Below, piece by piece: positions 31,375 to 40,564 of a DNA stretch of 64,000 nt. The DNA lies in the NCBI GenBank assembly GCA_023014365.1, contig JAEBUN010000010.1, positions 248,001 through 312,000 on the forward strand. Direction: 5' to 3'. A program made the translations under genes and the position numbers. The stretch comes from Lepiota brunneoincarnata. Taxonomy: Eukaryota > Basidiomycota > Agaricomycetes > Agaricales > Agaricaceae. The first letter of the stretch is position 1. Each line of letters begins with the position of its first letter. The notes beneath the pieces are model-generated. The model did not search any database. It saw only the letters and a list, made by a program, of their open reading frames with translations, and was not told the DNA's origin.

Positions 31375-31789
31375 GGATATGTCTGATGAGGACATCAGAC
31401 CTTACGAAGGGGATAATGTTATGAACAGTCCAGACCGGGAGGAACAAGAATTACTGTTCGACTTTACAAGATGGGTACAGGAGACTACAGACCAACTACG
31501 GGCACAAGAATACGAAGACGAGGAAGGGGAATACTACACCGCCATGCAGGACCTGGCGAGAGAAGCAGGAATGGAGATAACCTTGGAGGATATATTGGAG
31601 TACCCCGAGGACGAGGAAGATAACCATGGATCAACCGATCCAACCTCCGATACGGATGGAAGCACCGAGAGAACGGAGACCGAGAATGAAGAAGACTCCA
31701 TGGAGATACAATCGGGAGAAGGAGATTATGAGTCAGAGGAAAGCGATGGAACATCGCACAGCAGTAGCGAGAGTACTGACTCATTGTAA
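30218..31789 (+). CDS. ORF4, overlapping ORF3 and extending into the 3' LTR, element A
   Basis: A 523-codon frame in +1 relative to ORF3. For 61 bases (30218-30278) pol, ORF3 and ORF4 are all open. After the ORF3 stop it continues DMSDEDIRPYEGDNV and enters the 3' LTR at 31417 through GTTATG, adding the 122-residue acidic LTR domain. The LTR domain shows selection at the protein level (silent differences only in its first ~80 codons among copies). Whether the part that overlaps ORF3 is translated, or the tail is joined to ORF3 by frameshift or splicing, is open. Function unknown. Confidence 0.5.
   Translation: MDAFSSGKESYPWRTASKEIANLTLPPIPLTTNQTGPTVLISSGIPSFPPTNPRYDPSFYTKFPFILPEPVLNAVQRWYPWSTPAGRHLLLFCITSASSTTEQQNSKNYAPLFFLAQQRNRTATPFLPCYQPLSPNSRSRVRSQARAMEAEVRTALSYLSGPPPNLPTLPWWIRVTNHQVLYKLYLLLMTPPSGLPPLTYPPPELAAIAAVDSAISKQDARATNVDIVERLPQAITRSTARETLTSINPQVWYLACIAAHEEYQAELDPSHVKPQTTIFDTLLQAPSSAPLQPDPSAPEFKMPPSSFRPPTPPPHLLVEATDFLNRSFGTPATIHSREPIVIDLTQDPPSPDHQATEATPQNPTHTSTGTPSPNQILQESLSDYTEDMSDEDIRPYEGDNVMNSPDREEQELLFDFTRWVQETTDQLRAQEYEDEEGEYYTAMQDLAREAGMEITLEDILEYPEDEEDNHGSTDPTSDTDGSTERTETENEEDSMEIQSGEGDYESEESDGTSHSSSESTDSL
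31406..31416 (+). other. polypurine tract of element A
   Basis: ACGAAGGGGATAA directly precedes the 3' LTR. A purine run at this place is the expected plus-strand primer. Confidence 0.5.
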
Positions 31790-32114
31790 TATAAATAACG
31801 CTAGGATGCCATCAGCCAGGATGTGCATCATGGTCAGGACTGCGCACGACCAGTAGAACAGCCAAGTAACCTATAACGAGTATATAGCATCTCATAGGTA
31901 TATAAGGCCTGTACAAGTAGAGATTAAAGCCTCAAGCTTTAATCTTGTTAACAGCGGTCGTTTACCTCTCTGCCTTAACTTGGCGTCTTCCCTCGTTATC
32001 TCATTGAGCGCGATCCACTAAGCTCTATAAGGCCAACCGTTTCGGACACCTTGTAGAGTGATTGAAGGCCGTCTCCAGTTATCCTCGGATACAGAAGGAG
32101 CACGGATCATAACA
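31417..32114 (+). repeat. 3' LTR of element A
   Basis: 698 bp, read as identical to the 5' LTR, followed by the TSD CTTGC. It encodes the end of ORF4 (to 31789). Confidence 0.97.
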
Positions 32115-32296
32115 CTTGCCCCAGATTTCCGAACTGGAACACCCAACAATCACCACAATGCAAGTATTCCCTTGCCGTCGCAGAAGTCGCATCTCAGATG
32201 CACCAAATGGTTGATGACCTCAACCCCAAACTCCAACAAGAACTCCACTCTGCGCTAGCCAAGGACCCAGAGATGCATCCATTCCAGGATTTTTAA
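32115..32296 (+). pseudogene. gag: Gag of element B-2, last part
   Basis: The bases after element A resume the B gag/pol junction region, collinear with B-1 from about 11156. No useful frame remains. Confidence 0.6.
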
Positions 32297-32472
32297 AAAG
32301 GAACGCTGTCGATCAATGTGCCCCTGCATGTTCCAGAACTCAGAAGGACATTTCATACTCTCACTCCCAGAAGGACATTTTCTCGATAAATTCTGTACAA
32401 TTACGACTGTCCCTGAATAAACGATCCCTTTTCCTACCCATCAAGATTTGGAGTGAATGGACATCAAAACCC

Positions 32473-35400
32473 ATGGCCATCACCGCCCTGATAGACTCAG
32501 GAGCCCAAGGGAACTTCATATCCCACAAAGTCGTTGAACAACATGGTTACCAAACCAAATGGCTGGACCAACCAATTCCTCTCAGCAACATTGATGGAAC
32601 TGACAATCAACATGGCAAAATCCATGAATACATCAAAATCAGAACCATCATTGATGGAAGGGACTGCACACTAGAAGCATACATCACAAACACTGGTGAA
32701 AAAGACCTCATCATCAGATTTCCCTGGTTGGAACAATACAACCCCAACATCAACTGGAAAAACAAGACATTCTCTTGGAAACCCCAAATCAATCACCAAG
32801 ACTTCTCCAAGCTTCTCAGAACCCTATGACAACCTGTCAAACTCAATTCCATCACCATGGACATAATGGCTGGGAAAACCTCTCAACCTGAGAAGAACCC
32901 CAAAGAATACGTCAACCTGTCAAATGTTGACCTTGACACTTTCTCTTTAGAAAGAGAAATGAACCCAATGCTTCTAACCCCATTAGAAGTAAACGCCAAA
33001 GCGACACATGCCACAACACTCCACAATGAGCAACACAACCCGACAAAATTGGCAAACCAAAAAGGAAAACAATCAGAATCAAACAAAGAACCACCCGAGA
33101 TCCCTTGGAGATTTGCCTGATGGGCTAAAATATTCAACAAGAAAGCATCCGAACGATTCCCACCATCAAGAACATTTGATCACGAAATCAAATTGAAGCC
33201 AACATTTGAAGCAAAATCAATGAAACCCTATCAAGTGGCACCTGCCAAAGAAAAAGTACTAAAGGAATTTATAGATGAAAACCTCCAAAAAGGGTACATC
33301 TGCCCCTCAAAATCCCCTATGGCATCACCCTTCTTCTTTGTTGCCAAGAAAGGAGGAGACCTCCGACCCTGCCAAGACTATCGTTACCTGAATGATCACA
33401 CCATCAAAAATGCCTACCCAATCCCCATGATTTCCTCTATCATGGACAAACTCAAAGGAGCTAAGTACTTCACTAAGCTTGACATCCGCCTAGGATACAA
33501 TAATGTCAGAATCAAAGATGGCAACCAATGGAAAGCAGCGTTCAAGACTCCCATGGGTCTTTTTGAACTGACTGTCATGTTTTTCGGACTCTGCAACAGT
33601 CCTGCAACATTCCAACATATGATGGACACATTGTTCTCCGAGATAATGGAGAAAGGAGGAATCATTATCTATATGGATGATATCCTAATCTACAGTAAAA
33701 CTCAAGAAGAAACTGACCAACTTATGGAAAAAGTACTGCAGATCCTGCAGGAGAACAACCTCTACCTCAAAACAGAGAAATGCAAGTTCAATAAACAACA
33801 ACTTGAATATCTCAGCATGATTATCACGCCAGACGAGATCAAAATGGATCCCGGAAAACTCAAGGGAATAGAAGACTGGCCAGTGCCAAAAACAGTCCAA
33901 CACATTTGGAAATTCATCGGATTCTGCAACTTCTACTGGAAGTTCATCCGCAATTACTCCCACCACACCAAACCCCTTAACCAACTCCTATCAAAATCAA
34001 ACAAGTTTGAATGGAAAGAAGAACAACAAAAAGCGTTCGAAATGCTCAAAAATGAATTCTTAAAGGAACCAGTACTCCTCATCCCTGACTCCACAAAACC
34101 CTTTGAAATAGAAGCCAATGCTTCCAAATTCGCATCCAGAGCTGTCCTGTACCAACATGACATCAATGGAATATGGAAACCCATATCATTTTATTCAAAG
34201 ATGTTCAGACCAGTGGAATGCAATTACAATATCTACGACAGGGAACTCCTCGCTATTATCTGAGCCCTTGAAGAATGGTGCCACTACCTCCTTGGCAGCC
34301 CCCACACTGTCCATATCAGAACGGACCACCAGAACCTGGGTCCAGACCCTCGCCGATTACAACTTCAAATTAGAACACATCCCAGGATCAAAGATCCCTG
34401 CACCAGATGCTCTATCAAGACATCCAGACCACATCCCTGATGAGGATAACGATAATGAAGACATCACCATGCTCCCAGATAACCTGTTTGTTGCTGCAGC
34501 CAACATAGAAGATCAAAATCTAATCACAGTACTCCCAGAACACCTCTTTATCACCACTGTCAATATAAAACTCCAAGAAAGAATCACGGAATCACCTAAA
34601 TACAATGCTAGAACCATTCAAACTCCTAAAAGAAACCCACCCTAACGCCACCAATAAGGACTTTGGAACAACCCTGACCCCAAATGGTCCACCCCTCACG
34701 TTCCAAGAATGTGTCATCATTCCAGAAGACCTCCAACTCAGATGCAATGTCATTGCAAGATACCATGACCACCCTACATGTGGCCACCCTGGAGAACATG
34801 AAACATACCACCTCGCCAAGAAAGAAGTATATTGGCCAGGAATGTCAACATTCATAAAGAATTACGTCAAAGGCTGTCCAGAGTGTCAGCAACACAAAAT
34901 CATACGCAGACTGGATTGCACACCAACTCAACCGATCCCACCATCACCTTCCAAACACCCATTTGCTCAAATCTCATGGGATCTTATCACTGGTCTACCA
35001 CCTAGCGCTGGTCATAATGCAATATTGTCCATGGTGGACCACAGCCTTATGAAGGGGGTAATTTTCATCCCAACCTCAGATCGATCAAACGCCGATGACA
35101 TCAGACAACTATTAATAGAAAAAGTCTTCACTAGGTTTGGATTACCCAACAAAATCATATCAGATCGAGACCCCAGATTCGCCACCAACTCCCTCTGAGA
35201 ACTAGCCAAACGTCTAAACATCCAACTGTTAGAGCCGGTGTGGGTCGGGACCGAGGCGGAGGGTCAGGGTGATAACCTTGATATAAGGTAACCGGGGGAC
35301 AGGGCGAAGTCAGTACGTAGACTTTGGGACTGAGGCGGAGTACGTCGGGCGGGGGGTTGGACTTGCGGCCTCAGCATATGTGCTGTGCCCTCCTACTGTC

Positions 35401-36743
35401 CTAGTCTGTATTTCAGGAAGTCGGGGCTGAAGCGGAGCAAGGCAGAAGAGAGGAGAGGATAGAGAACAGGGAGCTGGTCTGCTGCTTGATTCGATTATCA
35501 GACTGAGGGGTACAAGCCAAGTACCTACAGTATATATACTACTGGCCTTACAAAATATGACTCGTACTGATTACGTGCGGAGTGAAGCAGAGGCCGATAT
35601 AGTTACAAACGGATTACGAACAGATTATGAATGGAATGGAAACCGGTACAGGTATGGAGACCGATAACATATCTTGACTATGGATGGGAAATGGAGACTG
35701 GAACTAGAGACACTGAGGGTCAGGTGACCATGGCACGTGTGGAGGTGGTCGCGTAATTGGGGCAGTGGGTTGCGGTTGGAGCAAGTTGGGGCCAAGTCAG
35801 AGGGCAGAGGGTTGTTGTGTGGAGCACACGTGGAATCGAGAAGCCGAAGTTTAAGTGATTAGACTCTGAGTTGGCATGGATATGACACCAACAAGCATTC
35901 TCAACCACATACCATCCCCAGACAGATGGTTCCACCAAATGATACAACCAAGAAATCGAGACCTATCTTGCCATATACTGCACCAGGAACCCCCTTGACT
36001 GGTCAGAAACCCTCCCTATCACCGAGTTCACACACAACTCCAAAATACATGCCTCAAGGCAGAGATCCCCATTCAAACTAATCATGGGATACAACCCTCT
36101 GCTGATACCTATGGTAATGGAAACATCAAACTTTCCATCAGTAGACGAACACATCAGACTCCTTGATGACGCCAGAAAAGAAGCACACACGGCACATCAA
36201 CTCTCTGCCAATATTATGAAACAAAGAACCAGAAGAACTGTCAAACCCCTTGAAACATGTCAGAAAGTATGGCTAGAAGCCAAGAACCTCAAACTCCCCT
36301 TCATCTCCAACAAAATATCCCCAAAAAGACTAGGACCCTTCCTTATCTCAGAAGTCCTATTGCCACTCACATACAAACTAAAACTTCCAATCAAATGGAA
36401 GATACATCCGGTACTCCACAGAAACCTTTTAACTCCATATACTGAAACAGAAGCATACAGATCTTACCCGACTCCACTACCACCAGACATCATCAATGAA
36501 GAAGAAGAATATGAAATAGAAGCCATTCTAAATCACCGCTGATATCGCGGAAAACTTCAATATTACATCAAATGGAAAGGATACTCCCACACAGAGAACA
36601 AATGGATCACCAATGAAACACTCCACGCAAACGCTGAAGAATACTTAACCAAGTATAAAGAAGCTCATGGAATTCTCCAGAAAGAACAGGAACCCACCAG
36701 AACCTACCAAAGACAACTCTGCTCCCACACCAAACATACTTAA
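32473..36743 (+). pseudogene. pol: Pol polyprotein, element B-2 (decayed, split)
   Basis: Domain order as in B-1: protease (ALIDSGAQGNF near 32489), reverse transcriptase with IIIYMDDILIYS near 33660, RNase H, integrase and a chromodomain near 36505-36665. Stops at 32827, 33118, 34261, 35196, 35940 and 36540 are all TGA where B-1 or the frame implies CGA. A deletion near 34336 and a small one near 34615 shift the frame, and the family E LTR (35227-35887) splits the integrase. The catalytic Glu of integrase is Lys (35937-35939), as in B-1. Confidence 0.9.
35227..35887 (+). repeat. solo LTR, family E
   Basis: A 661-bp unit starting TGTTAGAGCC and ending ATATGACA, flanked by CCAAC at 35222-35226 and 35888-35892. 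The uninterrupted site is visible in B-1 near 14320. It is G-rich and unlike the other LTRs; a TATATATA run lies near 35531. No internal region of this family is in the window. Confidence 0.88.
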
Positions 36744-36745
36744 AG

Positions 36746-37714
36746 ATGCCCATGAACCTTGACCTCACTCGTCCCCAAACCACTCCCCCTTTCTCAACAA
36801 CACCCTCACCAACGTCCTCATCATCCTCTATCATCATTGTCAACAATGCAAGCATTGAACATACTACACTTCAAACAACTCCTGTTCCGGTCCCATCTCC
36901 CTACATCCCCTCTGACACCTTCGCCACCGCATACACCTCTCTCAGAGATGAGACCCCTGACCCCAATGACACCCCAGAACCAACAGCTGCCCCAGCCGCC
37001 TCCCTTAGATACCATACAGCTGGAGTACAATCATATGGACCAGATCACCCTTCTGACGGAGATCTGCACAAGGCTGCCACCGACAGAGCCTTTACAAATA
37101 AATTAGAACACACTTCAATTTCGGAATACGACCGACAACTCTGGTATGATTATACCCACCACGTACGACAGACTAAGGCTCTCACTACTGCATACAATAC
37201 ACAACATGCCTGGGCAGAATCACTTGAGCGACTTCTCTGCTCAAGATTGGGCCTCATGTCCGAGGTGTTGAAGAACTTACCCAAACGAAATGAGGTACAT
37301 ACCTTGCAGCCCCCCACCACAACCATCCCCACCACTACCACGATGACCACTGCCGCAATCATCACCACCATCCCCAACAAGAGAGGAAAGCCCACCAGTA
37401 TCAGAAATCCCTTCAGACTTCTCACCCCCACCAAGAACACCACCCACACCATCACCAATAACAACATCCCGGTTTGGAACTCCCCCAGTCCCATTCACAA
37501 GCAAGCCAACCCCCAAACCACCGACAGATCAGTCTGCATCCAATGCAGACATACGGGACACTGGACCATGGACTGCCCCCAATTTGCATGCCTCGGATGC
37601 AAGCAATATGCCCCAGGGCACTACTCCTACAACTGCATCAAATATCGATGCCCCCACTGTGCGGTCTTCCAACCTCACCATAAACAGACCGAGTGCCCAA
37701 ATCAAAAGACTTGA
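36746..37714 (+). CDS. ORF3, post-pol zinc-knuckle protein, element B-2 (truncated)
   Basis: A 322-codon frame begins 3 bases after the pol stop. It has a Ser/Thr/Pro-rich first half, a helical middle (LERLLCSRLGLMSEVLKNL) and three tandem zinc knuckles at 37537-37700: CIQCRHTGHWTMDC, CLGCKQYAPGHYSYNC, CPHCAVFQPHHKQTEC. A CGA-to-TGA change at 37711 removes the AESNITGEP tail seen in B-1. It has no family C insertion and so shows the uninterrupted gene. Confidence 0.6.
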   Translation: MPMNLDLTRPQTTPPFSTTPSPTSSSSSIIIVNNASIEHTTLQTTPVPVPSPYIPSDTFATAYTSLRDETPDPNDTPEPTAAPAASLRYHTAGVQSYGPDHPSDGDLHKAATDRAFTNKLEHTSISEYDRQLWYDYTHHVRQTKALTTAYNTQHAWAESLERLLCSRLGLMSEVLKNLPKRNEVHTLQPPTTTIPTTTTMTTAAIITTIPNKRGKPTSIRNPFRLLTPTKNTTHTITNNNIPVWNSPSPIHKQANPQTTDRSVCIQCRHTGHWTMDCPQFACLGCKQYAPGHYSYNCIKYRCPHCAVFQPHHKQTECPNQKT

Positions 37715-38114
37715 CACACCCCCTACTCCAGAAATCCTGCAACCCATTCCTCAACCACTCCCACAACTCACCATCGATACATTGATCTCACCAACGATGA
37801 TTATTATGAGGAATGCTACGATGACATGGCCAAATCAAACATTACAGGAGAACCATGCAGTTCCTTCTGAAGAATATCCAACTACACCACCAGAAGAAAG
37901 AGTAGAAAGTCCCCATTTCAGATGCCTCCTATACGACATCTTCTATCCAGGACAACCGCCATCCCCAGAAACAGCCGCTGTACTCGATCTCCACAGAACT
38001 CCCACTCCCACTTTCTCCCCTGTCATTCCCCCCAGACCAGATTCCACCAACCAACCCCAAATTGATTACTATGAACCAAACTACTTAGCCGAATACCTGG
38101 AAGAAGGAAACTAA
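37584..38114 (+). CDS. ORF4, frame overlapping ORF3, element B-2
   Basis: A 176-codon frame in +1 relative to ORF3, the same relation as in B-1 and in element A. The portion after 37714 is collinear with the B-1 tail and conserves the LLYDIFYPGQPPSPET block and the end YEPNYLAEY. It stops 38 bases before the 3' LTR. Start uncertain; function unknown. Confidence 0.4.
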   Translation: MHASDASNMPQGTTPTTASNIDAPTVRSSNLTINRPSAQIKRLDTPPTPEILQPIPQPLPQLTIDTLISPTMIIMRNATMTWPNQTLQENHAVPSEEYPTTPPEERVESPHFRCLLYDIFYPGQPPSPETAAVLDLHRTPTPTFSPVIPPRPDSTNQPQIDYYEPNYLAEYLEEGN

Positions 38115-38152
38115 CAAGTTGTAATGGAAAACAACTCTAGAAATGGACCTAA

Positions 38153-38536
38153 TGTTATCAGAAGTCTTATCAGAAGGATGGTTATTTTTAGCTACATTCC
38201 CATGTCATTATGAAACCATCAGTAGTGTACATCAGAAGGACTATTATTACCATATGCCTCATGTTTCTTATCTATGACTCATAGTTACCTTGGTCCAGAT
38301 CATTATAGTAGGAGTACAGCCACACTTAGAAGTATATAAGGATACAGTACAATACCTTGTATCCTTATCTTAGTGTTATAAAGTTCTTGCCTCCTATACT
38401 TCTTTGCCATAAACTGGCTGGACTTATAGTGCTCCATCGTCTCCAAGTCACGCTCAGTAGGGCAGGACCAAGTCTGTATAGACATCCTGTGTCGAACCCT
38501 GTGCTACTCAAGAGCGAACCCCTAACCCGGGTAACA
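38153..38536 (+). repeat. 3' LTR of element B-2
   Basis: 384 bp, nearly identical to the 5' LTR at 21146-21529, followed by GGGGG as the target duplication. Confidence 0.95.
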
Positions 38537-39324
38537 GGGGGGGTAGAGGGAGTGGCATGTAGGGCATGTAGCATAAGTGGGGACTGTTGGCTCAATAAGA
38601 AATTTGGCCTGAGCAACACAAACATCATTGGGGATTGTATCAAACAACTGTTTGTGTGTGTGGTCATGAAAAGCAGATTGCAAAGCCAATTTTGTCATCC
38701 GAAGAGAAAAGTTGCTCACTGAGCAAGAGCACAAGGCAAGGAGGTGAAGGGCAACAGCTAGATATAGGATGATAATAATGCTGGGATTGGCCTGTCGAAG
38801 GGGGTGATCGAAATAACAGTCTGAAGTAGTGATTTTGATGAGTGCTCTATGCAGCGATTGAATAGGGAAAAAAACTCACCTGTGTTGTCCACATTAAGCT
38901 CTTGATTCAGAGTCACCTTCCAGTCTTCTATCTTATGTTTGAACATTGGTACAATCACTTGAATGACTTGTAAGGATCCATGTTTCAGATGAATAATGCC
39001 TGTGCTCCTGTAATCAGATAACCCATTGAGGTGAAGACATAGGCAGTTGAAAGTTTGGAGCTCTTCTTGAAAATATGCCAAAGCTTCGTTTCTTGTGGAA
39101 AATCTGGTTGATGTCTGGTGCAATGGCACCAGTGTGTTGATTTTATTCCAGATGTTGAGCTCCTGACAAACATCCTGTGCTTTTGCGCTGGTCAATTTGA
39201 GAATGGCCAGAAGTTCGTTGTGAAGGTCATCACAACTTAATTCTGGAGGGGATGGAGCACTGAGAGTCAGGTGGGATAAGCTATTGTGAATACTATCCAA
39301 TGGGGGAGGGGTGTTGGGAGACAC
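38537..39324 (-). pseudogene. Plavaka-type transposase, piece 1 of 4 (N-terminus)
   Basis: On the minus strand a 189-codon start region (MSPNTPPPLDSIHNS...) leads through an intron-like stretch to AKFLIEPTVPTYATCPTC and CHSLYPP, the N-terminal Cys-rich block of Plavaka-type proteins. It reaches the B-2 target site at 38541, and the frame resumes at 21145 on the other side of B-2. The N-terminal region alone would not be recognisable; the call rests on the junction and on the CPTCHSLYPP block. Confidence 0.6.
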
Positions 39325-39584
39325 TCGTTTTTGTCCTATACTAGTTTCTGAGTGGGGTATTGGTTAATTTGGATGTGGATTCCGGGATACAACCAAGTGT
39401 GCTGGAATATATGAATGTTAGGTCTTTATTCCATAAGTAGAAGTAAAAAATACTTGGGACACATTCAATAAAGACCTTGTATTTCACAATAAACCCCCTT
39501 ATTGAAAACAATATGGTATGTCACAACCAAAGTGCTTGTATTTTCAGCTTATAAACCAGTATTAGCAGTGGGCATTGTATCTCC
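39325..39584. other. no gene recognised
   Basis: About 260 bases upstream of the transposase start; AT-rich, with no clear terminal inverted repeat of a DNA transposon that I could identify. Confidence 0.3.
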
Positions 39585-40138
39585 ATGAGTATGTCAGCAC
39601 ATGCCTTAAGGACCATGTACACCCTAAATAGCAACTCTCCTAATCTTTATTCAACTCTTCAAACCTGCTGGAAGATGGGCCCTGAGGCCATAGTACAGAC
39701 TGCACAAGTGATTGACAAAGTTATCCTGGAACCACATGGTGAGCTGGGGCAACTTGCTCGAGGTGGTTACACATTATTTACAGTACTTGGATGGGAGCAG
39801 AGTACATACAAAGAAGTACAGATGTGTTCCACACATAATGATTTTACACTGTTCTTGACAAGCAAATAGAAATTTGTTAGAGAAATTGTGGGGCGTCACC
39901 TAAACAACTGCAAGCCATTCACAGAGCAGGATCCCAAAAAGGTGGAAGAGGTCTGTCAAATAGTATGGACACAACCAATATCTGTACATATATGTCAATA
40001 ATGTGCATGAAGATCACTAAAAAGTTCCCAGTCCTAAACCACTACGAGAATAACTGGGCAACAAAGAAGTTCATACATAGTATACTATGTAATTGCAGAT
40101 GGAACAGATAGAAGCCTTAAGGGCCCAAACAGATACAT
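39585..40138 (+). pseudogene. uncharacterised basidiomycete-type protein, fragment
   Basis: A frame of 94 codons (39585-39869) reads LRTMYTLNSNSPNLYSTL... and GELGQLARGGYTLFTVLGWE, then after a stop continues in the same style (REIVGRHLNNCKPFTEQDPKK). A C-terminal block HYENNWATKKFIHS lies near 40040-40080. A related block, HYEGNWATIEIIRMALKNKR, occurs in the next gene fragment. I recognise no function. Confidence 0.4.
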
Positions 40139-40564
40139 TGTTATCAGAAGTCCCCTTAAACCCCCTTATCAGAAGCCTCACCAGAAGGAACTCTTATCAG
40201 AAGTACCGAGTACATAAATAGATAGAAGAACTGTCACTCTGAAACAATCAGAAGTAATCATCAGAACAACCTATAATTAGATAGATAAGACCTTGACTCA
40301 GTATGACTCACCTTACCTGGGTCCAGATATATATAGTAGGAGCACTGCCACACATAGTAGTATATAAGGATACCTTACCATACCTTGTATCCTTATCTTA
40401 GTGTTATAAAGTTCTTGCCTCCTATAACTCTTTGCCTCTAAACCGGCTGGACTATAGTGCTCTGTTGTCTCCAAGTCATACTTAGTAGGACAGGACCAAG
40501 TCTGTATAGACATCCTGTGTCAAACCCCATGCTACTCAAGAGCGAACCCCTAACCCAGGTAACA
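40139..40564 (+). repeat. solo LTR, family B variant, without target duplication
   Basis: A 426-bp unit starting TGTTATCAGAAG and ending CCAGGTAACA. It is longer and more diverged than the other B LTRs and has extra CAGAAG-type repeats near the start. Flanks are TACAT and CTGCA, so no TSD is left. It may result from recombination between LTRs of two elements or from a flanking deletion. Confidence 0.85.

Larger units (their letters stand above)
23873..32114 (+). mobile_element. Ty3/gypsy chromovirus, element A (complete, probably recent)
   Basis: An 8242-bp element with two 698-bp LTRs that I read as identical, and the 5-bp duplication CTTGC (23868-23872, 32115-32119). It has a leader with a self-complementary primer site, gag, pol with PR-RT-RH-IN-chromodomain and no internal stop, and the ORF3/ORF4 pair. 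CpG sites are plentiful, unlike in the decayed B copies. Inserted into gag of B-2. All protein frames are open, so it may be able to transpose. Confidence 0.96.
21146..38536 (+). mobile_element. Ty3/gypsy chromovirus, element B-2 (decayed, hosts three insertions)
   Basis: LTRs of 384 bp at 21146-21529 and 38153-38536 with the 5-bp duplication GGGGG (21141-21145, 38537-38541) bound a 17.4 kb unit. Removing the family D LTR (22562-22902), element A (23873-32114) and the family E LTR (35227-35887) leaves about 8.1 kb collinear with B-1. The element is in the same orientation as B-1 and inserted in the same Plavaka gene. Gag and pol are dead through insertions, deletions and CGA-to-TGA changes. 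Confidence 0.95.
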
